From positions 1-45,919 of the forward strand of contig CAIQQM010000124.1 of the NCBI GenBank assembly GCA_903873945.1: a stretch of DNA of 45,919 bases, given 5' to 3'. How positions within the stretch are numbered: the first letter of the stretch is position 1; each line of letters begins with the position of its first letter. Shown here one piece after another: positions 9,329 to 18,733 of the stretch. A model generated the notes under the pieces. That model saw only the letters and a program-made list of their open reading frames with translations, searched no databases and was not told the DNA's origin. A program made the translations under genes and the position numbers. This stretch comes from an uncultured Verrucomicrobiota bacterium (GTDB lineage: Bacteria; Verrucomicrobiota; Verrucomicrobiia; Limisphaerales; UBA8199).

Positions 9329-11689
9329 TCAACGACTAACCGGTTTTGGGTGGTCCACCATTTCCAGCCCCCGGCTTTGCCGGAGGTCGCTGACTGCCAA
9401 AATCACCAGGGAAATAACGAGCGAAAGACTCGAGATGCAGGCGCCTATAAGGAAGGGGCTGTCCTGGTAGACGAATCGCAGATGATGTCGGCCGGCGGGT
9501 ACTTCAACAGCCTGAAAAGCGTAGTTTGCCCTGAGCACAAGCGCTGGTCGATTGTCCACAGACGCATGCCATAAGTGATAATAAGTCTGTGCGAGCACCA
9601 CGAGCGAGGGTTCGAGGGCGTCCGTCTCCAGTTCGATACGCTCAGCCATAAACCGTCCGGGAACAACACGCGCGGTAGTGTGATTTGTAACCGAGACACA
9701 GGTCCCGGCATTCGGGGGGAGAATGACAACCGTTCGGGCGTCAAAATCAGGCTGGACCAGCGCGTAGAGCGCGTTGGTGTCGTCCAGGCAGACCGGTCTT
9801 TGACCCGCAGTGGCGAGAGGCAGGAAGGTGGCGCGTGGGACCCAATCGAAGAACTCTTTAGGCGAGCTGATTTGAGAAACGGACATGAAATCGGCCAAGG
9901 ACGCGAAGGAGACGTTCGCGGAGGTGTAGAGCAGGGAGGTTAGCTCCCCGGATTCGCGCGGGTAGAGTGAGAAGAAACCGTTCACCTTGGGGACATCATC
10001 GAGCAGGTTGCAATCGGCAAAGTAACCGAGCCGTTTGACCAGGAAATTGTCCTTAAGATCGCGCGTGACAAATTGCATGAACTTCCGCTCCGCCGCGGGC
10101 GAGACCATGACGCGCGACTGGCCGAGGGTAGGCTGCGGTTGCAGGGCGAGCTTCGTCCGCGCCAGGGCTGGCGCGTAGATCCAGGGCGCCACGGTGGGGT
10201 TCTGAGGCGGTTCGTGTGTCATCACGTCCAGCCAGAGTGCGGCAATCAAGACAGGCGGTAAAATCCGCTGGACGGCCGGGCGTATATTCAGCGCGAGCGC
10301 AAGCAGCGCGATCATGACGACAGCCAGGAATACGGCTCGGGTCAAACCGCTGCCCAATGTCGCCGAAAAGTTGTCGGTCAAAAATGGAAAGCGCCACGCC
10401 CAGAGGAGGATTGCGGCAATCAGCGCAAACAAAGTGCTCCCGAGAAAGATGAGGCGTGTGACCAAGCCTCGCCGGTCCTCAAGTTGAAGGCCTTGAATCC
10501 GGGTAATGCCGAATGCCGCGAGCAGCGGCGCGGCGAGAGCGATTAAGGCCACAAACTTTATCGGGTAGGTCACCATGCTTAATTGCGGAAGGAGGTGCCT
10601 GAGCGAGCGATAAACGAAAGTTTGGTTGCCAAATGAGAAAACGAGCGCGAGCGCCGCCGCGAGGCTGAGCAGCAAGACCCGTCGCCGGCGCACTGTCAGC
10701 ACGCCAATCAGGGCCAGCAGCAGCGCGCCGACGCCGAGGTAATAGGACGATGTCCATGCCTGTTCGTGCTGGAAGAAAAGCCCGTTGTTCCAGATGCTTC
10801 CAAAAACCATGGGGACTAGGAAATTAGCCCAACCCCAGCCGGGCATGGACCACCGGGTGTCGGCATAACCCTGCTCGCGTTGCGAATGGGCTGCCAAATC
10901 CAGAAACGGCAGTAGTTGCGCAGCCGCGAGCCCGGCTACTAGCGCCACCACAACCGGAAACCGCCAAACCGCCGGCGGGACCCTGGGAAGGGAAGGGGAA
11001 CGGGCAATAATGGATAATGAACACCGGGATTTCAGGAGCTGCGTTGACCAGAGCGCCAGTAGAATTAGCCAGGTAAAGAGGATGGTTTCGGGGCCACCCG
11101 CAAGCATTTGCAACGCTCCGGCCAGCGCGGCCATCGGAATTTTCCGCCCGCCTTCCTCCCATGCCTGCTCAACGGTGAGGATTACCCAGGGCATCCAGGC
11201 AAGCGTGGCGATGTGGCTTGGCCACATCAGCAGATTCAGCGTGAAACCGTTGAATGCAAATATCACGCCGGCCACTGCTGCCGCCAGGCGGTTGCCGGTC
11301 CAGCGCAGCGAGAGGCAATACATGCCGAAGCCCGCAAAGAAAAGATGCAACAGGCAAAAAAACCCCAGCGCCCAGCTGAGTGGCAGCACTAGGTATATGA
11401 GGGCGGGGGGATAAAGCGGCATCGTGTTCCATTGGGCGAGGAATGGCACACCGCAGTTGTTGTAGGGATTCCATAGCGGCAGTTCGCCCCGCCAGAAGCA
11501 TTCGCGCTGGTAATGCGCGAGCGGGTAGGCGAAAAAACCAAAATCCCGAACGACAAAGGTTTGCCAGCCGAGCAAGACTTGCGGGAACGCGGCAAATATC
11601 AGGAGCGCAAGGGCGAGAGCAAAACGGCCCGGGGTCAGCCAATCGCCCGCCACCCCCGGTCTCGCCGGACTCATGTTCGACTTGCTCAT
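9329..11689 (-). CDS. YfhO-family large membrane protein
   Basis: From ATG 11689 the protein is 786 aa; GTG 11725 would add 12 residues, and neither start has a strong ribosome-binding site. About twelve membrane helices are followed by a soluble C-terminal domain of about 250 residues and one last helix (ISSLSLVISLVILAVS). The N-terminal region has the YfhO-type pattern GELPLWNPYNNCGVPFLAQW after the first helix, including the NPYNNCG turn. YfhO proteins belong to the GT-C fold group, and Gram-positive members take part in glycosylating lipoteichoic acid. Here the organism is probably Gram-negative, so the substrate is unknown. It lies about 100 bp downstream of the RNase gene. Confidence 0.78.
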   Translation of the reverse strand: MSKSNMSPARPGVAGDWLTPGRFALALALLIFAAFPQVLLGWQTFVVRDFGFFAYPLAHYQRECFWRGELPLWNPYNNCGVPFLAQWNTMPLYPPALIYLVLPLSWALGFFCLLHLFFAGFGMYCLSLRWTGNRLAAAVAGVIFAFNGFTLNLLMWPSHIATLAWMPWVILTVEQAWEEGGRKIPMAALAGALQMLAGGPETILFTWLILLALWSTQLLKSRCSLSIIARSPSLPRVPPAVWRFPVVVALVAGLAAAQLLPFLDLAAHSQREQGYADTRWSMPGWGWANFLVPMVFGSIWNNGLFFQHEQAWTSSYYLGVGALLLALIGVLTVRRRRVLLLSLAAALALVFSFGNQTFVYRSLRHLLPQLSMVTYPIKFVALIALAAPLLAAFGITRIQGLQLEDRRGLVTRLIFLGSTLFALIAAILLWAWRFPFLTDNFSATLGSGLTRAVFLAVVMIALLALALNIRPAVQRILPPVLIAALWLDVMTHEPPQNPTVAPWIYAPALARTKLALQPQPTLGQSRVMVSPAAERKFMQFVTRDLKDNFLVKRLGYFADCNLLDDVPKVNGFFSLYPRESGELTSLLYTSANVSFASLADFMSVSQISSPKEFFDWVPRATFLPLATAGQRPVCLDDTNALYALVQPDFDARTVVILPPNAGTCVSVTNHTTARVVPGRFMAERIELETDALEPSLVVLAQTYYHLWHASVDNRPALVLRANYAFQAVEVPAGRHHLRFVYQDSPFLIGACISSLSLVISLVILAVSDLRQSRGLEMVDHPKPVSR

Positions 11690-11792
11690 GGTTTCTAGCA
11701 CGGCGCCAACAATAAACGAACACACCGGGCCCCGTCCATTCCCGGGAGGGAAGGAGGGGCTGGCAATCCGGATTTCCGGCCTTGAAATCCGT

Positions 11793-13766
11793 TTAGCTGC
11801 TGGCGGTTGCCAGTTCTTCGCTCGTTGCTACGTTGACAATCTTGAACTGTTCCGCGTGGAGGGCCGGGTCGGCGCGGAAGGAGAGTTTGCCGAAGTAGCG
11901 TTTCTCCATCTCGATCAGGTGCTTCTCATCCTCGTTGCGGAGACGTTCCAGGATGGTGGGGTGGACGACGATGCGTAACTGGAAGTCGGACTCATCACGC
12001 GATCGTTTCTTCAGAATCTCGTTGAGCTTGCGCTGAATCTCGACGCTCATGGTGAGCGCGCTTTTTACCCTGCCCCGGCCCTTGCAGTAGGGGCAATCGT
12101 CATAAACGGCCGCGTTCACGCTTTCGGAATGCCGCTGCCTTGTCATTTCAAGCAAGCCGAGCTGCGAGATGGGTAGGACGTGCGTCTTGGCTTTGTCGCG
12201 GCGCAAGCCTTCCTTCATTCGCTGGTAAACCGCTTGCTGGTCGCGGCGCGATTTCATGTCAATGAAATCGAGGACGATCAACCCGCCTATGTTGCGCAGC
12301 CGTAATTGGCGCGCGATTTCCTCGGCGGCTTCCAGGTTGACCTTGAGGATGGTCGAGTCCTGGTCTTTCCCGCCCTTGTGCCGGCCCGTGTTGACGTCGA
12401 TGGCGACCAGGGCCTCCGTTTCGTCCACAACGATGTAGCCGCCGCTCTTTAAGTGTACTTGGCGGGAAAAAGTGTTTTCCAACTGCCGGGTGATGTTGAA
12501 ACGGTCGAAAATCGGCTGCGGCTCGCTGTAAAGTTTGACCTTGCTGGCGGAGCGCTTCGAAATTCTGGAAATCATTTCGCGCATCTGGTCGTATGCCTTG
12601 GGATTGTCCACCACGATGCGCTCGACGTCTTCGGTCAGGAAATCGCGGACGGTGCGTTCGATCAAGTCCGGCTCCTGGAAAACGCAGCTTGCCGGAGGCT
12701 GGCTTTTAATTTTTTCCTGCACCAGGCGCCACTCCTCGAGCAAAAGCGCAAGATCGCGCACGAAATAACGGGTTTGCTGCGCTTCGCCCACCGTGCGCAT
12801 GATGACTCCCATCCCGTCCGGAATCGAGAGGCTGCGCAGGATCTTCTTCAGCCTCTGGCGTTCCTGCTGGTTTTCAATCTTGCGCGAAATGCCGCTCTGG
12901 TCCGAGTTCGGCAGGAGCACTAGGTAACGGCCCGGCAAGACGATGTTCGTGGTGACGCGCGGGCCCTTGGTGCCGATTGGGCCCTTGGTCACCTGAACGA
13001 TGATGTCGCTGCCGGGCGGATACAGCCGCGGGATGTCCTTCTGGGTGATCTTGGGCCGGTCGCGCCGTTTATTCTCGCGCTCGACGATTTCTACGCCGCT
13101 GTCGAAACTGTTCGGAACGATATCCCAGTAATGAAGAAACGCGTTCTTCTCGAAACCGATATCGACGAAAGCCGCCTTGAGGCCGTCTTCGAGATTCCGG
13201 ACTTTGCCCTTGAAAATGCTGCCCACGAGCCGCTCTTCGGTGGTCCGCTCGATGTTGAACTCCTCAAGCTTGCCCTCTTCGGACACAGCTACGCGGGTTT
13301 CGAGAGTCTCGGCGTTGATGATGACTTCCTTGTGGATTTTCTTGACCGGCTTGATGAGCCGCTGAACTTTCTTGACCAGGGTGCTGGCCGCTGACCGGAT
13401 GCTCTCGACGATTCCCCTGGGCTGTTCGGGAACCGGAATCGGCTGGAAATGTTTCTCCTCCTCCACCTGGGCGGGTGTCTGAAGATTCGGCTCGCGGTAG
13501 TCCCGTTTGTCGGGCCGCGCGGCTTCAGGTGCGGTTTTGGGCAATCCTTCCGGCGGTAGGCCGGCGGCGATATTCTCGGCCCGTTCGATTTCGTGAGTGT
13601 GACGGAGGTCATACACTTTCTCCGTCGAGGGAGGGCCGCCGACGGCCTCCGCCCGGGCCTGGGTGGCTTCTCGGTCCGGCCGTTGTTGTTGTTGGCTGTG
13701 GCCCAAACCGCCGCTTGGGCGGAAACGCATGCCCCGGCGCCGCCGGGAAAAATTTCTGTCATTCAT
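11793..13766 (-). CDS. rng: Ribonuclease E/G family endoribonuclease
   Basis: This 657-aa protein has a disordered, basic N-terminal extension of about 150 residues. An S1 RNA-binding region follows (GSIFKGKVRNLEDGLKAAFV and FLHYWD). The catalytic core contains VAIDVNTGR (near residue 455) and LDFIDM (near 498), the two Mg-binding aspartate motifs of RNase E/G, and the zinc-link CPYCKG (near 558). It would process rRNA precursors and start mRNA decay by cutting single-stranded RNA near 5' ends. It lacks the long C-terminal degradosome scaffold of E. coli RNase E, so it is RNase G-like with an N-terminal rather than C-terminal tail. AAAGG precedes ATG 13766. The gene starts 2 bp after rodA, as in many bacteria where rng follows the rod-shape genes. 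Confidence 0.93.
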   Translation of the reverse strand: MNDRNFSRRRRGMRFRPSGGLGHSQQQQRPDREATQARAEAVGGPPSTEKVYDLRHTHEIERAENIAAGLPPEGLPKTAPEAARPDKRDYREPNLQTPAQVEEEKHFQPIPVPEQPRGIVESIRSAASTLVKKVQRLIKPVKKIHKEVIINAETLETRVAVSEEGKLEEFNIERTTEERLVGSIFKGKVRNLEDGLKAAFVDIGFEKNAFLHYWDIVPNSFDSGVEIVERENKRRDRPKITQKDIPRLYPPGSDIIVQVTKGPIGTKGPRVTTNIVLPGRYLVLLPNSDQSGISRKIENQQERQRLKKILRSLSIPDGMGVIMRTVGEAQQTRYFVRDLALLLEEWRLVQEKIKSQPPASCVFQEPDLIERTVRDFLTEDVERIVVDNPKAYDQMREMISRISKRSASKVKLYSEPQPIFDRFNITRQLENTFSRQVHLKSGGYIVVDETEALVAIDVNTGRHKGGKDQDSTILKVNLEAAEEIARQLRLRNIGGLIVLDFIDMKSRRDQQAVYQRMKEGLRRDKAKTHVLPISQLGLLEMTRQRHSESVNAAVYDDCPYCKGRGRVKSALTMSVEIQRKLNEILKKRSRDESDFQLRIVVHPTILERLRNEDEKHLIEMEKRYFGKLSFRADPALHAEQFKIVNVATSEELATASS

Positions 13767-13768
13767 GT

Positions 13769-14980
13769 TTAATAAGCCTTTCGATAGATGTGTACATTTT
13801 GCAGTAAACCCATAGCGATCAAGGAGCCGAGCACTGATGACCCGCCGTAACTTAACAGCGGCAGTGGCACGCCCGTTACGGGCATAATCCGGATGTTCAT
13901 GCCGATATTGATAAAGACGTGGCTGAAGAGGAGTGCGACCACGCCAACCGCCACCAACTTGCCCAGGCGATCGCGCGCCTGGCCTGCGATCCTGATCCCC
14001 GTGAACAGGACCACCCCATACAGCGTGAGCACCAGCACGCTGCCGACGAATCCTTTCTCCTCGGCAATGACGGAGAAGATGAAGTCGTTGTGCGCCACCG
14101 CCCGCGGTAGGTAACCTAAAGCATTCTGCGTTCCCTGCCGCCAGCCTTTGCCCGTCAACCCGCCCGAGCCGACGGAAATCAACGCCTGTCGCACATTGTG
14201 CGAATCATCAAACTGTTGTTTCCGCAGGCGTTCTTTCTCCGCCTTTGGCGCACCCGGAGGCGGAGCATATTCCGCTCCGAAGTAAACCAGCAGCCGGCGC
14301 CGCTGGTAATCTTCCATTTTAATCTGCCATTTCGGCGGCGCGAAAAGGACGTCCGCCAAAAATAACGCGCCCAGGATGGCCACACCGCTCAGGAGCCGCA
14401 CCAGGTAACGCTTCGGTGTGCCGGCGACGTACATCATGAGAAAGCCTGTCGGCAATAGCACCAGGGCTGAGCCGAGGTCCGGCTCTTTCATGATCAGGAG
14501 GAACGGCAGCATCATCAAGGCGATGGCTTTCCAGAAAATCGCGGGCGCGCGCAGCTCCTCCTGGGGGCGGCTGAGGAAATGCGCCTGCGCCAGGATGAAC
14601 CCGAGCTTGGCAAATTCAGAGGGTTGAAACTGGAAGAAGTACAATTCGATCCAGCGGCGGGCTCCGAAGCGTATCGAGCCGATGCCGGGGATCAACACCA
14701 TCACCAGCAGCAAAATCATCAGCCAATACACCACAAATGACCAGCGGGCAACCGACCGGTAATCCGCCATGCAGAGCGCCGAGGCCGCGGCTAGGCCAAG
14801 CCCGCAATAGGCGATCTGCCGGAACCAGCTTTGGCTGTACCACGGCGTCGCATTGGCGAACCCGCCGACCATTGTCGCGCTGTAAACGAATGCCGCGCCC
14901 AGCAGCATCAACCCGCAAAGCGCGGCTAACTGCACCCGGTCGAAGCGCCTCTGAGGCTTGTTAAATACAGCGTCAAACAT
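13769..14980 (-). CDS. rodA: Rod-shape SEDS peptidoglycan polymerase RodA
   Basis: This 403-aa protein has about ten membrane helices. SEDS-family motifs are clear: QPSEFAKLGFILAQA, KEPDLGSALVLLP and, near the C-terminus, IAEEKGFVGSV and PLPLLSYGGSSVLGSL. RodA polymerises lipid II into glycan strands and works with the class B penicillin-binding protein PBP2, encoded immediately upstream (40-bp gap). Between the central helices lies a longer, charged cytoplasmic or periplasmic loop (about residues 210-260) of low conservation. It is part of the minus-strand elongasome cluster. Confidence 0.95.
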   Translation of the reverse strand: MFDAVFNKPQRRFDRVQLAALCGLMLLGAAFVYSATMVGGFANATPWYSQSWFRQIAYCGLGLAAASALCMADYRSVARWSFVVYWLMILLLVMVLIPGIGSIRFGARRWIELYFFQFQPSEFAKLGFILAQAHFLSRPQEELRAPAIFWKAIALMMLPFLLIMKEPDLGSALVLLPTGFLMMYVAGTPKRYLVRLLSGVAILGALFLADVLFAPPKWQIKMEDYQRRRLLVYFGAEYAPPPGAPKAEKERLRKQQFDDSHNVRQALISVGSGGLTGKGWRQGTQNALGYLPRAVAHNDFIFSVIAEEKGFVGSVLVLTLYGVVLFTGIRIAGQARDRLGKLVAVGVVALLFSHVFINIGMNIRIMPVTGVPLPLLSYGGSSVLGSLIAMGLLQNVHIYRKAY

Positions 14981-15020
14981 TGGAAAAAACGGCGGTGTTG
15001 ACAGGGGTTGTGAGTTTCAT

Positions 15021-17048
15021 TCAGTTGGCCGTTGCCAGCGTTGCATTTTTAGGCGTTCCAATTCGTTCCCGGTCCTGGATGGCGGCGTAGATCTTTCCGG
15101 CAATTGGTGCGCACGTCTTGCCGCCCGAGCCGCCATGCTCGACCTCGACCATCACGGCCACGGCATAGCGAGGCTTCTCATACGGAGCAAATGACACGAA
15201 CCAGGTGATGTGCTCTTCGAGAACATTTTGCAGGTTCTTCTTTTGCGAGGTGCCCGTCTTGCCGCAAATCCGTAGTCCGGGCACCGCCGCTTCCCGTCCG
15301 GTGCCATCGGAATCCTCTACGTCGGCTAACATGGCTTCCCGCAGGATCTCGAGCGTGCGCGGTCTTACCCCTAGTTCGTCCCGCACTTGACCGCTCGGAA
15401 AGACTGTCGCTGGCTCGCTCGCTGCCGGGTCGAGTGGCTCAATTCTATCCACCAGGCGCGGCCACAGAACGGTGCCGCCGTTGGCGATCGCGGCGGTCAC
15501 CACCGCCATTTGCAGCGGCGTCACCGCAATCTCGCCCTGGCCGATGCAAAGGTTGGCCGTGTCGCCGTCAAACCAGTTCTCGGCGACCCTGTGGAAACTT
15601 GGAAAACTGCCGGCGGTTTCCTGTCGCGTGGGGAGCTTCGTCCTTTCCCCGAGATGCAGGCGCTGCCCGAGATTCACGATGTTCTCAATCCCGGCCCGCA
15701 GCCCGTTGGTGATGAAATAGCAGTTGCTCGAGAGCTTGAGGGCGCGGCGAAAGTCGTAGTCTCCCGGCGGTGCGGTGTCGTGGAACGGATGGCGGCCCAC
15801 ATAAATCATGGCCTGGCCCGGTTGCTGGGGATTGGGAGAAGCATGAAAAATCTCATTCGGATTCAGGCCGGCTTCCAGCGCCGCCATGGCCACCACCGTC
15901 TTGAAAATGGAGCCGGGCTGGTAGTTTTCCTGGGTTGCGCGGTTTTTCTCCGCTTGTGAATCGAAAATCCGCTGCCATTCCCCCGGAGGAAACCCCTGGA
16001 CGAAATAATTCGGATTCAGTGACGGGGATGAGGCCATTGCCAGGATATCGCCCGTGTTCACATCCATAACCACCACCGCCCCCCGTGTCCCGGGGCCGTA
16101 TGCGCTTCGTAACGCGCGCTCCGCCGCAAGCTGAATTGGCAGGTCGATAGTCAGCACGACATTGTTCCCCGGCGAGGCTGGGTTCCACACATTCTCCGTC
16201 TGGCGGTAGCCGATATTGTTTACGAGCACCGACTTTGCCCCGGCTGTGCCGCGCAGTTGCTTGTCGCAACCCCATTCGAGTCCCACAAGCCCGCGATAAT
16301 CCGGCAGCCGGTAGGAGAAGAAAGCATCCTCGCCCTCCTCGGAGCTGTCGTCCCGCTGCAACCGCCCCAATAGATGCGCGGCCGCGTTTGTGTACGGATA
16401 AACCCGCGTTGATTGGATTTCCAGATCCATCCCTAATGGACTCGTCGATTGTTCTTCAAATCGCGCGATGCTGGTGGAGTCCAGGTTCAGCAGCACGGGA
16501 AAGGGCAGGGCGAGGCGCGTTTCATAATGGCGCTCGAAGTTGGTTGCGTTCAGCGTGAGCGGCTGGCGTAGGCGCTGGCTGATTTGCTGAACGGCTTGCC
16601 TGGCGATTTCACAACGCGCTTTCTGGCGGAGCAGGTTCTTTTCCTTTGCCGAAAGGATGAATTGTTTCTGCTCTTCCTTGGTCAGGCTGCGGTTCAGCCT
16701 TCTTTCCTGTTGATTCTGCTGCTCTTTCAGCTCTTTTTTGGCGCGGGCGATTTCTTCAAAATAAGCCGTGTCGAAAGGTTTGCGCAGCTCTTCGAGGTAA
16801 AGGCTGACGTTGTACCGCGGCTGGTTTTCAGCCAGCACAATCCCGTTGCGGTCCAGGATCTTGCCCCGCACCGCCGGGATGCGCACGGTGCGGAAAGACT
16901 GCGTTTCAAGGTTCGCCTGGTAGTCGCCCGCCGAAACCACTTGGACCCACCACAGCCCGGTTAACAGAATCCCCAACCCCGCTAGAACTACCAGCGCGAC
17001 CGCGCGCAACTGCGGGTCGTCTTTTTTTAACTGGTCAAAAACAAGCAT
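15021..17048 (-). CDS. mrdA: Penicillin-binding protein 2 (elongasome transpeptidase)
   Basis: This 675-aa class B PBP has a single N-terminal membrane helix, a PBP dimer (pedestal) region with FRTVRIPAVRGKILDRNG, a charged coiled insert (about residues 95-150), and a C-terminal transpeptidase domain. All three active-site motifs are visible: SIFK (near residue 380, the acylated Ser), SSN (near 438) and KTGT (near 596). It crosslinks peptidoglycan during cell elongation in partnership with RodA, encoded just downstream. The start at ATG 17048 is supported by the short basic segment before the helix. Confidence 0.95.
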   Translation of the reverse strand: MLVFDQLKKDDPQLRAVALVVLAGLGILLTGLWWVQVVSAGDYQANLETQSFRTVRIPAVRGKILDRNGIVLAENQPRYNVSLYLEELRKPFDTAYFEEIARAKKELKEQQNQQERRLNRSLTKEEQKQFILSAKEKNLLRQKARCEIARQAVQQISQRLRQPLTLNATNFERHYETRLALPFPVLLNLDSTSIARFEEQSTSPLGMDLEIQSTRVYPYTNAAAHLLGRLQRDDSSEEGEDAFFSYRLPDYRGLVGLEWGCDKQLRGTAGAKSVLVNNIGYRQTENVWNPASPGNNVVLTIDLPIQLAAERALRSAYGPGTRGAVVVMDVNTGDILAMASSPSLNPNYFVQGFPPGEWQRIFDSQAEKNRATQENYQPGSIFKTVVAMAALEAGLNPNEIFHASPNPQQPGQAMIYVGRHPFHDTAPPGDYDFRRALKLSSNCYFITNGLRAGIENIVNLGQRLHLGERTKLPTRQETAGSFPSFHRVAENWFDGDTANLCIGQGEIAVTPLQMAVVTAAIANGGTVLWPRLVDRIEPLDPAASEPATVFPSGQVRDELGVRPRTLEILREAMLADVEDSDGTGREAAVPGLRICGKTGTSQKKNLQNVLEEHITWFVSFAPYEKPRYAVAVMVEVEHGGSGGKTCAPIAGKIYAAIQDRERIGTPKNATLATAN

Positions 17049-17141
17049 CAGCGGCCTATAATTAAAATTGTCCCGTGTCGGATTGGCGGCTCAAAGGCGT
17101 GGCGCGCGTAATCGCCGGTTGAAATTTGTATTTCTTCATCC

Positions 17142-17693
17142 TTAGCTCCGGCCCCTTCTGATTTCCCGGTCAGCCCGGAAACTCGATTGCGTGGCGCGGC
17201 CATGAACCAGCGTTCGATGCAGCCAGCCGAAAAGCACAAATACAACGGGAGTGGCCACCGCGCCCCCGGCGCTCATGACGATCAACTGCCAGAGTGTGCC
17301 CCATCCGAGGAGCGGGATATGCCCCGTGGTAAATAACAGCAATATCGTCAACACCGGCGTCGCCGCGCTGGCCACGAAACCGATTACCATTTGGGCGAAC
17401 GGCTGATCGCGCAGGATCAATTCCCGCCGGGCATGGAGCGCCAGCCCGACGAGGAACAGGGGCAGGACGCTGATGCCGAGGGGATTGGCCGAAAGCGAAT
17501 CGAACCAAAGCCCGCCAAACATGGCCAGCAACCCGACAGTGGTCAGGCCGGTGCACAAACTGGCATACACCATGAGCGGCGGCAGCAAATCAATCTGGGC
17601 GCCCAACAGATGCCGGACACCGCTGAAGGCGGTCTCTGAAAAGACCGCCAGAAAGGCCGTGCCTAAAACAAAAATGGTGTTCAGCCAGTTCAT
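17142..17693 (-). CDS. mreD: Rod-shape-determining membrane protein MreD
   Basis: From ATG 17693 (MNWLNTIFVLGTAFL) the protein is 183 aa with five to six membrane helices, the usual size and shape for MreD. The open frame continues upstream into mreC, but that part is polar and is not MreD-like. Assignment rests on hydropathy and on position between mreC and mrdA more than on sequence motifs, because MreD diverges strongly. It would bridge MreC/PBP2 and the cytoplasmic MreB filaments. The C-terminal basic tail (REIRRGRS) is probably cytoplasmic. Confidence 0.85.
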   Translation of the reverse strand: MNWLNTIFVLGTAFLAVFSETAFSGVRHLLGAQIDLLPPLMVYASLCTGLTTVGLLAMFGGLWFDSLSANPLGISVLPLFLVGLALHARRELILRDQPFAQMVIGFVASAATPVLTILLLFTTGHIPLLGWGTLWQLIVMSAGGAVATPVVFVLFGWLHRTLVHGRATQSSFRADREIRRGRS

Positions 17694-17784
17694 TCGGTAA
17701 TTGAAATCGCCATCAATGAGGGGCTCTGGCCGAAAAGTTCGCCCTTGTCCAGTATAGTCTTCGCGGGGTTGTCTCGCAGGGTTG

Positions 17785-18588
17785 TCATGGAAAAAGCACC
17801 CAAACTTTCTCGAGCGCGTTCGGGTTTGCGGCCAGTTTGACCCGCGCGACTGTCGAAAGACCGTAATCGGCCGTTTGTGAATCAACCACTTTCCCAATCG
17901 GGATGCCTTTGGGGAAAATCCCACCCAGACCGCTCGTTACAACGCTCTGGCCCGGCTTCAAATTTGCGTTCCGGGATAAGTACCCCATTTCGACAAGCGC
18001 GCTGTCCAGCGGACCGGAGGAGCCAATCACGCCGGTGTCCCGCGTTTCATTTTCGACAAGGGCCGAGGCGTGGCAGTTCGGGTCACCCAGCAAAACGACC
18101 TGGGCGCGGGTGAGGCTGACTGAGGAAATGCGCCCGACCAGACCCTCGGTGGTCATTACCGGGAGATTGACGCGCAGGCCATCCCGGCTGCCTAGATCAA
18201 TTTGTACCGTGTGCCACCAGTTGGCCGGCTCCCGCAGGACGACGGACGCCAGCTTGAGCTTCCACGGTGTCTGGTGTTCCCAATGGAAAAGTTCCCGCAA
18301 CCGCGCATTCTCGCGATCCGTTTCCGCAGCTTGCATTGCCCGGAAACGCATTTGGTCATTGTCCTGGCGCAATAGTTCGTTGGCCCTCAGCAGTTCCTGC
18401 CGAGGAATGAGACTGTCAGCGGCTTGTCCGGAGACATGCTGGACGGAGCCGGCCCATCCGAATAGCGGCACAAACAAGCTGCCAATTCCGAGCTTGAGCC
18501 GGACGGTGGTTTGGCTTGGCAGGTTCAAGATTATGAGCGTTGCCACTACAACCAGACCCAAAACGATGTAGCGCGACCGGTTTAACAT
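17785..18588 (-). CDS. mreC: Rod-shape-determining protein MreC
   Basis: This 267-aa protein has one N-terminal helix (YIVLGLVVVATLIIL), a coiled coil (about residues 65-100, LLRANELLRQDNDQMRFRAM), and a beta-rich periplasmic domain with the MreC patterns GLVGRISSVSLTRAQVVLL and VVTSGLGGIFPKGIPIGKV. MreC forms periplasmic assemblies that activate PBP2-RodA. It is 145 bp downstream of mreB and 91 bp upstream of mreD. Confidence 0.95.
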   Translation of the reverse strand: MLNRSRYIVLGLVVVATLIILNLPSQTTVRLKLGIGSLFVPLFGWAGSVQHVSGQAADSLIPRQELLRANELLRQDNDQMRFRAMQAAETDRENARLRELFHWEHQTPWKLKLASVVLREPANWWHTVQIDLGSRDGLRVNLPVMTTEGLVGRISSVSLTRAQVVLLGDPNCHASALVENETRDTGVIGSSGPLDSALVEMGYLSRNANLKPGQSVVTSGLGGIFPKGIPIGKVVDSQTADYGLSTVARVKLAANPNALEKVWVLFP

Positions 18589-18733
18589 CTGTTATTTACG
18601 TAATCTTCCAGGGCTGAATTCACAGCTTCAACCAGCCATCCGGGGCAGGAAGGATTTAGCTTCCGCTGCGGACGACACTAAACAGGCCCCTTGGCCGGGG
18701 ACAAAAGCCTAACGGTCGGATGAGAGGTGGGAA

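Noticed and set aside
17694-17924. A longer MreD beginning inside mreC
   Set aside because: The extra 77 residues are polar and translate the end of mreC in another frame; ATG 17693 starts directly before the first helix.
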